Below are positions 1-6,879 of a stretch of DNA of 29,107 bases, piece after piece (the first letter of the stretch is position 1; every line of letters starts with the position of its first letter). The position numbers and the translations under genes were made by a program. The notes under the pieces were generated by a model that saw only the letters and a program-made list of their open reading frames with translations, did no database searches and was not told where the DNA came from. The DNA comes from JANOGU01 sp964499865 (GTDB lineage: Bacteria > Pseudomonadota > Alphaproteobacteria > Rhodobacterales > Rhodobacteraceae), in contig CAZCPY010000027.1 in assembly GCA_964499865.1 (NCBI GenBank), forward strand, positions 1-29,107, given 5' to 3'.

Positions 1-215
1 GGCTCCGCCCCCGTCGCTGACGCTCCTCCCCCGGGATATTTGGGATCGGAAGATGAGACCGGCGGGTTCATCTTCCGATCCCAAATATCCTCAGGGGGGA
101 GCGACCGAAGGGAGCGGTGGGGGCGGAACGCCCCCTTCACGGAGGGAAGCGGCCCCTTCGGCCGCTGACCGACAGGAAAGGAATGTGCCGAAGGCACGCG
201 ATTTGCTTCGGACGC
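1..215. repeat. Palindromic intergenic repeat, copy 1
   Basis: Positions 34-56 and 68-90 are perfect 23-nt inverted arms separated by an 11-nt loop (57-67); the core reads GGATATTTGGGATCGGAAG. The flanks (1-33 and 91-130) are also roughly complementary, so two copies of one unit lie head to head. The unit on the right extends to about 199 and includes AAAGGAATGTGCCG at 177-190, which folds with the following GGCAC. A second copy lies at 28982-29107. Elements with a GGATATTTGG core are, to my recollection, common between genes in Rhodobacterales. No gene is seen here; the open frames over it are shadows. Confidence 0.8.
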
Positions 216-297
216 CGGGGCAGGGCGGAACCGCTGGGGTGTTTGGCGCGGAGTCGTGTAGTCTCGCGGACAGGCAGCGCGATGACGGGGAGAAATC

Positions 298-1995
298 ATG
301 CCGAAGCCATTGGCCGACCTAATCGCCCAGGGCCGCGGCGAGGCACCGGCGGACCTCGTGCTGAAGGGCGGGCGGGTGTTCGACCTGATCGCGGGGGAAC
401 TGGTCGAGACCGACATCGCCATCTGCGGCGATACCATCGTAGGCACCTTCGGCCGCTACACCGGCCAAAGGGAGATCGACGTGGCGGGCCGGGTACTGGT
501 GCCGGGCTTCATCGACACGCATCTGCACGTCGAATCCTCCTGCGTCACGCCGCTGGAGTTCGATCGCTGCGTCACCCCCCGCGGCATCACCACCGCGATC
601 TGCGATCCGCACGAGATCGCCAACGTCTGCGGGCTGACCGGCATCGACTATTTCCTGCGGGCCAGCGCCTGCACGCTGATGGACCTGCGGGTGCAGCTGT
701 CCTCCTGCGTGCCCTCTACCCACATGGAAACCGCCGGCGCGCGGCTGTCGGCGGCGGACCTGCTGGCGCTGGCCGACCATCCCCGCGTGATCGGTCTGGC
801 CGAGTTCATGAACTTTCCCGGCGTGCTGATGCGCGACCCCGACTGCCTGGAAAAACTCGAGGCCTTCCGCGGGCGGCATGTCGACGGGCATGCGCCCCTG
901 CTGCGGGGGGCGGACCTCAACGGCTATCTCGCCGCGGGCATCCGCACCGAGCACGAGGCGACCACGGCCGAGGAGGCGCTGGAGAAGCTGCGCAAGGGGA
1001 TGCGGGTGCTGATCCGCGAAGGGTCGGTGTCCAAGGACCTGGCAGCGCTGGCGCCGCTGCTGACGGAACGGCTGTCGCCCTACCTCTGCCTCTGCACGGA
1101 TGACCGCAATCCGCTGGACATCGCCGAGCACGGGCACCTCGACCACATGATCCGCACCGCCATCGGCCTCGGCGCCCCGCCGCTGGCGGTCTACCGCGCC
1201 GCGAGCCTGTCGGCAGCCGAGGCCTTCGGGCTGAAGGACCGCGGCCTGATCGCACCCGGCAAGCGCGCCGACATCGCGGTGATCGACGGCCTCGAGGGGT
1301 GTCACGCCTCGCTCGTTCTGGCCGGCGGCGTGGTGGCCGATGCCGCGGCCTTTGCCGCCCGCGCGACCGTCGCACCGGTGGCGCGGCGGTCGGTCAGGGC
1401 GCCGCGGGTGACGGCCGCCGACCTGCGCACCGCGGGCAACCGGGCCGAGACGCCGGTGATCGGCATCCTGCCCGGCAAGATCATCACCGAACACCTGACC
1501 GCCGACATCCCGCCCCGCGACGGCGCCAAGCATGCCGACACCGCCCGCGACCTGGTCAAGATCGCGGTGATCGAGCGGCACGGCCGGAACGGCAACCGCG
1601 CCACGGGCTTCGTGAAGGGCTTCGGCCTGCATCATGGCGCCATCGGCTCGACGATCTGCCACGACCACCACAACATCGCCGTGGTGGGCGCCAGCGACGC
1701 CGACATGGCGCTGGCGGCGAACCGGCTGGGCGAGATCGAGGGCGGCTTCGTCGTCGTGCGCGACGGCGCGGTGCTGGCGGAACTGGCACTGCCGGTCGCC
1801 GGGCTGATGAGCCTCGAGCCCTTCGAGGCGGTGCGCGACGGGCTGGTTGCCCTCCGCGCCGCCGCCCGCACGCTGGGGGTGACGCTGGAAGAACCTTTCC
1901 TGCAACTCGCCTTCCTGTGCCTGCCGGTGATCCCGCATCTCAAGATCACCGACCACGGGATGGTGGATGTGGACCGGTTCGAGGTGATCGGGTGA
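298..1995 (+). CDS. ade: Adenine deaminase
   Basis: Hydrolyses adenine to hypoxanthine and ammonia in cytosolic purine salvage. The 565-residue product has the usual family length and amidohydrolase metal motifs: HLH at residues 75 and 77 in PGFIDTHLHVESS, DPHEIANV near 103-110, VDGHAP around H198, EHE at 219-221 and CTDDRNP around D268/D269. The C-terminal adenine-deaminase domain is also present, with STICHDHHNI and ITDHGMVD near the end. The ATG at 298 has GGGGAG 6 nt upstream. Several overlapping frames, including a 665-codon antisense one, are GC-rich shadows. It is a single-gene unit with its own terminator downstream. Sure of the family; the substrate is assigned from the family rather than tested. 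Confidence 0.95.
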   Translation: MPKPLADLIAQGRGEAPADLVLKGGRVFDLIAGELVETDIAICGDTIVGTFGRYTGQREIDVAGRVLVPGFIDTHLHVESSCVTPLEFDRCVTPRGITTAICDPHEIANVCGLTGIDYFLRASACTLMDLRVQLSSCVPSTHMETAGARLSAADLLALADHPRVIGLAEFMNFPGVLMRDPDCLEKLEAFRGRHVDGHAPLLRGADLNGYLAAGIRTEHEATTAEEALEKLRKGMRVLIREGSVSKDLAALAPLLTERLSPYLCLCTDDRNPLDIAEHGHLDHMIRTAIGLGAPPLAVYRAASLSAAEAFGLKDRGLIAPGKRADIAVIDGLEGCHASLVLAGGVVADAAAFAARATVAPVARRSVRAPRVTAADLRTAGNRAETPVIGILPGKIITEHLTADIPPRDGAKHADTARDLVKIAVIERHGRNGNRATGFVKGFGLHHGAIGSTICHDHHNIAVVGASDADMALAANRLGEIEGGFVVVRDGAVLAELALPVAGLMSLEPFEAVRDGLVALRAAARTLGVTLEEPFLQLAFLCLPVIPHLKITDHGMVDVDRFEVIG

Positions 1996-2091
1996 GAGTG
2001 GTAGGATCTTCATTTGGGCTTGGGTCTTCAGGCTCAGGATGCGCCCTTTCCCACAAATCCGCCACGCCCGCAGGCGGGCATGTATCCGAAG

Positions 2092-2124
2092 CCTCCAGGG
2101 TTGCAACGCTCTGGAGGTTTTGTT
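2092..2124 (+). terminator. Rho-independent terminator after ade
   Basis: CCTCCAG (2092-2098) pairs with CTGGAGG (2111-2117), and TTTTGTT follows at once. The loop contains the small palindrome GTTGCAAC. It lies about 100 nt after the ade stop codon. Another short GC hairpin (2066-2079) precedes it. Confidence 0.65.
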
Positions 2125-2657
2125 CCCGAGGTCAGTTGTCTTGATCGACGGCGGACATGTGCGGGTTTTGGTACGTCGAGCCGGACACGAGTTTGTCCCG
2201 ATTTCATCGCAAAGTTGGCGCATGGCCCTATCGTCGGAGATGAATGGCTCCTGCGTGAGTGAAACTGTGCCTGCGCGCCCTGCTCCGGGACAGTCCGACT
2301 GCCTGTGCCTGGCCAAACCGATGAATTTCGTGGTTCGGATACCTGGCTACGTGACTTGGGATCGCGCGACCTGTTCGCCGTCCGCCGCGGCGTATTGACG
2401 TTCCGAGGGTTCCAGCCAAAGCCCATTCCGGTCGCCGGCCGGTCGCTGACCGACGACGAGTTCCGGGCGGACTTCGAGCAATTGGGTATCGACACGAGGA
2501 TCGGGCCGGACATCGCCAGCTTCGCCACGCAGCGAACAGTTGACCGGATCGCTCTCGTGACAGGCGACCCCCCGCCTTCCCGCCTTTCCTTCGAAAGGAT
2601 CGCACCGTCAGACCGTGGGATCGGGCAGCCAGTGCCACCACCCGGCAGACCAAGTGA
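2120..2657 (+). pseudogene. Decayed NYN-domain (LabA/DUF88-like) protein gene
   Basis: Conserved pieces of one NYN-domain protein appear in order but in different frames. VVLIDGGHVRVLVRRAGHEF (from about 2132, frame 2) is followed in frame 1 by PDFIAKLAHG (from 2197), then CAPCSGTVRLPVPGQTDEF, GSDTWLRDL, DLFAVRRGVLTFRGF, LTDDEF, FEQLGIDTRIGPDIA and IALVTGD (to about 2568). The frame change at about 2197-2199 fits loss of one base in a CCC run. An in-frame TGA lies at 2260-2262. Recognisable sequence stops after VTGD, where a third shift is likely; a frame-3 tail runs to a TGA at 2655-2657. Intact relatives are predicted PIN-like nucleases acting on RNA. A TTG at 2120 could have been the start. 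Family assignment is by eye. Confidence 0.75.
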
Positions 2658-2662
2658 ATGCA

Positions 2663-2701
2663 CACAACGAAAACACCCGATGGCCGGAGCGGCCGCCCGG
2701 G
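2663..2701 (-). terminator. Probable terminator after hemN
   Basis: Read on the minus strand, GGCCG-CTC-CGGCC (2694-2682) sits inside a weaker CCCG/CGGG outer stem and is followed by TGTTTTCGTT (2675-2666). It begins 13 nt beyond the hemN stop codon, a natural place for transcription to end. Confidence 0.45.
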
Positions 2702-2713
2702 GGCGAAGCTGCG

Positions 2714-4069
2714 TCACACCGCCAGCGAATGACCCCCGGGTGCCGCTTCGCAGGCGTCGAAGACCTGCGCGACCTGACGGGTCAGCGGGCGGGCCTCGGG
2801 GCGGATGGCAAGCCCCTGCGCGTCGCGGTCCACCACGTCGGGAAACGCCGCCTGCGCCGCGGCGACCAGCGCCTCCAGCCTTGCGGGCGCCATGCCGCCC
2901 GCGGCCAGCACGCGGTCGGCGGTCAGGCGGAAATGGCACATCAGTTCCTCGATCGCCGCGGCGCGCGCGCGGTCCTCGCCCGCGAAGGCATGGCCGCGGG
3001 CGGTCGCCAGCCGCCCGTCGCGGATCGCCGCGGCATGGGCCGAGGTGGCGGCGGCGTTCTGCGCATAGCCTTGCGGAAACCGCGACACGGCCGAGGCACC
3101 AAGGCCCAGCAGCACCGCCGAGGTATCGTCGGTGTAGCCCTGGAAGTTGCGCCGCAGCCGCCCCTCGCGGGCCGCGGCGGCCAGGCTGTCCTGCGGCAGG
3201 GCGAAGTGGTCGATCCCCACGCGCAGATAGCCGTCCATCTCGAACAGCCCGGCGGCGGTGTCGAACAGCGCCAGCCGCAGGGCGGCGCCGGGCAGGTCGG
3301 CGGGGTCGATCATCTGCTGGCGGCGGCTGACCCATGGCACATGGGCATAGCCGTACAGCGCCACCCGGTCGGGGCCCAGCGACAGCACCCGGTCCACCGT
3401 CGCGGCGATGCGCGCCTCGGTCTGGCCGGGCAGGCCGTACAGCATGTCGACATTGACGCTGCGCGCGCCGCAGTCGCGCGCCCAGGCGATGGCGTCGCGC
3501 GTGGCCTCGACCGTCTGGTGCCGCCCGATGGCGTCCTGCACCGCGGGGTGAAAGTCCTGCACGCCGACCGAGGCCCGCGTCATCCCCAGCCGCGCGCAGG
3601 CCGCCACGCGGTCGGGGTCGGTGTCGGTCGGGTCGATCTCGACCGACACCTCGGCGCCTTCGGCCAGGGGCCAGGCGGACAGGATCGCGTCCCGCAGCCG
3701 GACGATCAGGTCGGGCGACAGGATCGTGGGCGTGCCGCCGCCCAGATGCAGGTGCGACAGCCGCACGCCCTGCGGCATCCGCGCGGCCACGAGCGCGATT
3801 TCGTGCTCCAGAGTTGCGACATAAGCGCGCAGGGGATGGTCGCTTTGCGTGCCCTGGGTGCGGCAGGCACAGAACCGGCACAGGCGGCGGCAGAAGGGCA
3901 CGTGGACATAGGCCGACACCGCCGATCCGGGCGGAATCGCGGCCAGCCAGGCGGCCATCTCGGCCGGTCCGACCGCGGGCCCGAAGGCCGATGCGGGCGG
4001 GTAGCTCGTATAGCGCGGAGCGCGGGCTTCGGCACGGCCGGGCGGGGACAGAAGGGCTGCGTGTTCCAT
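2714..4069 (-). CDS. hemN: Oxygen-independent coproporphyrinogen III oxidase (radical SAM)
   Basis: Converts coproporphyrinogen III to protoporphyrinogen IX without oxygen, so haem can be made for the cbb3 oxidase under microaerobic conditions. The 451-residue length fits HemN. The N-terminus has the RYTSYPPA motif and the HemN-specific cysteine cluster C60-x3-C64-x2-C67-x-C69, which binds the radical-SAM [4Fe-4S] cluster. HLGGGTPT, SVGVQDF, YGLPGQT and the GIDHFALP region follow. The extra fourth cysteine and GIDHF separate true HemN from HemW-type proteins. It is divergent from fnrL across 52 bp that hold one FNR box (4105-4118), so anaerobic activation by FnrL is likely. The minus-strand leader is short, with only a weak GGCGGA ribosome site. 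Confidence 0.95.
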   Translation of the reverse strand: MEHAALLSPPGRAEARAPRYTSYPPASAFGPAVGPAEMAAWLAAIPPGSAVSAYVHVPFCRRLCRFCACRTQGTQSDHPLRAYVATLEHEIALVAARMPQGVRLSHLHLGGGTPTILSPDLIVRLRDAILSAWPLAEGAEVSVEIDPTDTDPDRVAACARLGMTRASVGVQDFHPAVQDAIGRHQTVEATRDAIAWARDCGARSVNVDMLYGLPGQTEARIAATVDRVLSLGPDRVALYGYAHVPWVSRRQQMIDPADLPGAALRLALFDTAAGLFEMDGYLRVGIDHFALPQDSLAAAAREGRLRRNFQGYTDDTSAVLLGLGASAVSRFPQGYAQNAAATSAHAAAIRDGRLATARGHAFAGEDRARAAAIEELMCHFRLTADRVLAAGGMAPARLEALVAAAQAAFPDVVDRDAQGLAIRPEARPLTRQVAQVFDACEAAPGGHSLAV

Positions 4070-4104
4070 GTCCGCCAGGTTGCCGCTAGTCTGAGCGGGG
4101 AACC

Positions 4105-4118
4105 TTGATTCAGGTCAA
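4105..4118. promoter_or_regulatory. FNR/FnrL box between hemN and fnrL
   Basis: TTGATTCAGGTCAA matches the FNR consensus TTGAT-N4-ATCAA at 9 of 10 half-site bases. It ends 4 nt before the fnrL ATG, so it covers the place where the fnrL ribosome site would be. Its centre is about 42 nt upstream of the hemN ATG. Bound FnrL could repress its own gene and activate hemN. Confidence 0.75.
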
Positions 4119-4121
4119 CCG

Positions 4122-4874
4122 ATGCGCCTTGCCGCCTCTCCCTTCCGCACCGCCACGCAGGATTGCGGCGACTGTCCGATCCGCTATCGCGCCGTCTGCG
4201 CGCATTGCGATGCCGACGAGCTGATGCAGCTTGAGGCGATGAAATACTACCGCAGCTTTGCCGCCGGGCAGACCATCGTCATGGCGGGGGAACCGATGGG
4301 CTTTGTCGCCAGCGTGGTGACCGGCGCCGCGACGCTGAGCCAGACGATGGAGGACGGGCGGCGGCAGATGGTGGGCCTGCTGCTGCCGTCGGATTTCGTC
4401 GGCCGCCCGGGACGCGCTGCCGCGGCCTACGAGGTCACCGCAGTCAGCGACACCGTCCTGTGCTGTTTCCGCCGCCAGCCCTTCGAGTCCTTGATCCGTG
4501 ACACGCCCCACGTTGCGGGCCGCCTGCTGGAGATGACGCTGGACGAACTGGATGCCGCGCGGGAATGGATGCTGCTTCTGGGCCGCAAGACCGCGCGCGA
4601 GAAGATCGCAAGCCTGCTGGCGATCCTCGGCCGCCGCGACGCGGCGCTGCGGCGGAGCGGCAACGCCTCGACGGTGCGCTTCGAGCTGCCGCTGACGCGC
4701 GAGCAGATGGCCGATTACCTCGGCCTGACGATCGAGACCGTCAGCCGCCAGATCGGCGCGCTGAAACGCGACGGCGTGGTCGAGTTGCAGGGCAGCCGCG
4801 GCATCCTGGTGCCCGATTTCGAGCGCCTGCTGGACGAGGCGGCGGACGACAGCGACGGCGGCGTGCTGTCCTAA
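4122..4874 (+). CDS. fnrL: FnrL, oxygen-sensing Crp/Fnr-family regulator
   Basis: Global activator of microaerobic and anaerobic genes; a [4Fe-4S] cluster allows DNA binding only when oxygen is low. The 250-residue protein has N-terminal cysteines C15, C18, C26 and C29 and internal C114/C115, which include the expected cluster ligands. A cyclic-nucleotide-like barrel (about 30-145) and a dimer helix follow. The C-terminal helix-turn-helix (about 188-215) has the recognition helix TIETVSRQIG, whose E-x2-SR pattern is the FNR-type signature for TTGAT half sites. The four FNR boxes in this window are its likely targets. No good Shine-Dalgarno sequence precedes the ATG, where an FNR box lies instead. 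phzF-like gene follows after 10 nt. An FnrP or Fnr name would be equally valid. Confidence 0.93.
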   Translation: MRLAASPFRTATQDCGDCPIRYRAVCAHCDADELMQLEAMKYYRSFAAGQTIVMAGEPMGFVASVVTGAATLSQTMEDGRRQMVGLLLPSDFVGRPGRAAAAYEVTAVSDTVLCCFRRQPFESLIRDTPHVAGRLLEMTLDELDAAREWMLLLGRKTAREKIASLLAILGRRDAALRRSGNASTVRFELPLTREQMADYLGLTIETVSRQIGALKRDGVVELQGSRGILVPDFERLLDEAADDSDGGVLS

Positions 4875-4884
4875 GGGCGCGCCG

Positions 4885-5826
4885 ATGCTGACCTTCCACA
4901 CCTGCGACGTCTTCACAGACCGCGCCTATGCGGGAAATCCCCTGGCCATCGTCATGGGCGCCGACGGGCTGACGGTGGCGCAGATGCAGGCCATCGCGCG
5001 CGAGTTCAACCTGTCCGAGACGATCTTCGTCCAGCGCCCGCGCGACCCCGGGCACACCGCCCGCGTGCGCATCTTCTTTCCCACCGCCGAGATCCCCTTC
5101 GCCGGGCACCCGACCATCGGCTGCGCCATCCACCTGGCCTGCGCCATGGAAGAGGCCGGAGGCGGGGGGGATTTCGACCGCGACCTGGTGCTCGAGGAAG
5201 AGGCGGGCCCGGTGCCGGTGCGCGTCCGCCGCCGGGGCGGCGCGGTGACGGCAGAGTTCGTGGCCCCCGTGCTGCCCCATGCCGTGACCGGCGCGCCCGA
5301 CGCCGCGGCGGCGCTGGACCCCGCGCGGCTGGCGGCGGCACTGGGGCTTGCGCCGGACGACATCGGCCGTGAACGCCACGCGCCCGGCCTGTGGCAGGGG
5401 GGCCCGCGGTTTCTCTATGTGCCGGTGTCGGGCCTGGCGGCGCTGGCCCGCGCCCGGCCGCAGGAACCGGCCTGGTCGGCCCAGATGCAGGCGGGCGGGG
5501 TGGACAGCGCCTATCTCTACACGCCGGGCACGGACTGCGATTACCGCGCCCGCATGTTCTCGCCCACTGCGGGCATTCCCGAGGATCCGGCGACCGGCTC
5601 GGCCAGCGCCATCCTTGCGGCGCAGCTTCTGGCCGGCGGCGCCCTGCCCGGGGGCGAGACGGCGCTGGTCCTGCATCAGGGGGTGGAGATGGGGCGGCCA
5701 AGCCGCATCGGCCTGACCGCCCGCGTCACCGCCGGGCGGCTGGCGCAGGTACGCATCGCGGGCGGCGCGGTGCCGGTGGGCGAGGGGCGGCTGCGCCCGC
5801 CCCCGCCGCAACTCCACCCGCCCTGA
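4885..5826 (+). CDS. PhzF-family isomerase/epimerase-like protein
   Basis: Member of the PhzF superfamily, two-domain proteins related to diaminopimelate epimerase. The 313-residue product starts MLTFHTCDVFT, has the family AGNPLA motif near residue 16, and keeps the catalytic glutamate of the family as E45 in NLSETIFV. FFPTAEIPFAGHPT (H75) and EDPATGSAS complete the active-site signature. No phenazine genes are nearby, so it is unlikely to make phenazine; the substrate cannot be read from sequence. It begins 10 nt after fnrL and is probably cotranscribed with it. Its 3' end faces the uspA stop codon with a 9-nt gap and no obvious terminator. Sure of family, not of role. Confidence 0.9.
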   Translation: MLTFHTCDVFTDRAYAGNPLAIVMGADGLTVAQMQAIAREFNLSETIFVQRPRDPGHTARVRIFFPTAEIPFAGHPTIGCAIHLACAMEEAGGGGDFDRDLVLEEEAGPVPVRVRRRGGAVTAEFVAPVLPHAVTGAPDAAAALDPARLAAALGLAPDDIGRERHAPGLWQGGPRFLYVPVSGLAALARARPQEPAWSAQMQAGGVDSAYLYTPGTDCDYRARMFSPTAGIPEDPATGSASAILAAQLLAGGALPGGETALVLHQGVEMGRPSRIGLTARVTAGRLAQVRIAGGAVPVGEGRLRPPPPQLHPP

Positions 5827-5835
5827 CCGCGGCGG

Positions 5836-6681
5836 TCAGTGCGCCAGGAACACCGGCAGGTCCGCGGTTTCCAGCAGGTTGCGCGTGGCCCCGCCCAGGA
5901 TCGCCTCGCGCAGGCGGGAATGGCCATAGGCGCCCATCACCAGAAGGTCGGCGCCCAGGTCGCGCAGGCGGTCGGCGATGACCTCTGACACCCGGGGCCG
6001 GGTGCGGGCGCTGACCATGACCTCGGCCGCGACGCCGTGGCGCACCAGCCAGCGGCACAGCGGGCCGCCGGGGTCCTCGGCGGCGGGCCCCATGGCCGGC
6101 GGGTCCACGACCAGCACGGTGACCGCGGCGGCCCCGCGCAGGAAGGGCAGGGCGCGTCGGGCGGCGACCAGCGATTCGGGGCTTTCGTTGAAGGCCACGA
6201 CCACGCGGGCCACCTGCGCGGGCGCCGCGCGCCCCTGGGGCAGCACCAGCACGGGCGCGCGGCCGTCGAACAGCGCGGCCTCGACGATGGCCGGCGCCTC
6301 GGGCGACTGGCCCGCGGCATAGGGCCGTTCGGCCACCACAAGGTCGGCATAGCGCGCGCGGTCGCCCACATGCGCGGTCAAGAGCGCGCTCTGGATCGCC
6401 GCCGTCTCGACCGACCAGCGCAGCGTCGCGGGCGCCGCCCCGGCCGCCCCGCGCAGCGCCGCGGCAATGGCCTCGGCCTCGCGCGCGGCCTCGGCCTGGC
6501 TGGCCTGCAGCAGGGCGATCCCGGCCATGGTGTTGGCATAGCCGACCTGCGTCCGGTCCAGGCCCAGCGCCAGAAGGTCAAGATGCGCATCCTGGCCCAA
6601 GGCCAGCGGCTGCACCGCCGCCAGCACCGCTGCGGCACGCGCGGGGTCGGTGACCACCGCCATCACGGACTTGAACGGCAT
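5836..6681 (-). CDS. uspA: Tandem-domain universal stress protein
   Basis: Cytosolic stress protein with two Usp folds in 281 residues. The C-terminal half carries the ATP-binding pattern G-x2-G-x9-G in GAYGHSRLREAILGG and ends in the typical PVFLAH strand; the N-terminal half is divergent. The frame is open 32 codons further upstream, but the ATG at 6681 is preferred: it gives the family start MPFKSVMAVV and has GGGAGG 7 nt upstream. It is divergent from ccoN. An FNR box at 6739-6752 is centred 41.5 nt from the transcription start implied by a CACAAT -10 element (6716-6711), an ideal class II activator layout. The neighbourhood suggests expression at low oxygen. Confidence 0.88.
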   Translation of the reverse strand: MPFKSVMAVVTDPARAAAVLAAVQPLALGQDAHLDLLALGLDRTQVGYANTMAGIALLQASQAEAAREAEAIAAALRGAAGAAPATLRWSVETAAIQSALLTAHVGDRARYADLVVAERPYAAGQSPEAPAIVEAALFDGRAPVLVLPQGRAAPAQVARVVVAFNESPESLVAARRALPFLRGAAAVTVLVVDPPAMGPAAEDPGGPLCRWLVRHGVAAEVMVSARTRPRVSEVIADRLRDLGADLLVMGAYGHSRLREAILGGATRNLLETADLPVFLAH

Positions 6682-6710
6682 GGGAAGCCTCCCTTCGTTG
6701 AGCATGCGCC

Positions 6711-6752
6711 ATTGTGCCGCAAGCGGGCGCGTCGCGCCATGACATGGGTCAA
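6711..6752 (-). promoter_or_regulatory. FNR-dependent promoter of uspA
   Basis: ATGACATGGGTCAA at 6739-6752 is an FNR-type box (8 of 10 half-site bases). On the minus strand a CACAAT -10 hexamer lies at 6716-6711, which puts the start near 6704 and the box at -41.5. The leader would be about 23 nt and contains the strong GGGAGG ribosome site. Confidence 0.6.
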
Positions 6753-6770
6753 GCGGCGCGGCACCGGCGG

Positions 6771-6784
6771 TTGACATGGATCAA
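6771..6784 (+). promoter_or_regulatory. FNR/FnrL box for ccoNOQP
   Basis: TTGACATGGATCAA matches TTGAT-N4-ATCAA at 9 of 10 half-site bases and is the best box on the ccoN side. Its centre is about 102 nt before the ccoN ATG. A class II arrangement predicts a start near 6819 with a roughly 60-nt leader. The -10 region (about 6807-6816) is GC-rich and not clear-cut. Confidence 0.75.
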
Positions 6785-6879
6785 GGCCGCCGTTTCCGCG
6801 CCGCGGCATCACGATTGCGTAACCCGTCCCGTCCCGCCGCCCCGGCCCGGCGGGACCGGCGCGCAGGAAGGAATGCGGC

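Noticed and set aside
319..2316. 665-codon open frame antisense to adenine deaminase
   Set aside because: GC-rich third positions of ade create long stop-free antisense frames. The product is low-complexity and His/Gln/Arg/Gly-rich, and shows no domain.
2000..2700. Insertion-sequence remnant between ade and hemN
   Set aside because: No terminal inverted repeats or transposase motifs were seen; the readable pieces fit an NYN-domain protein instead.
6682..6777. Upstream 32-codon extension of uspA
   Set aside because: It would run over the predicted promoter and FNR box, and the ATG at 6681 has a strong GGGAGG site and the family N-terminus.
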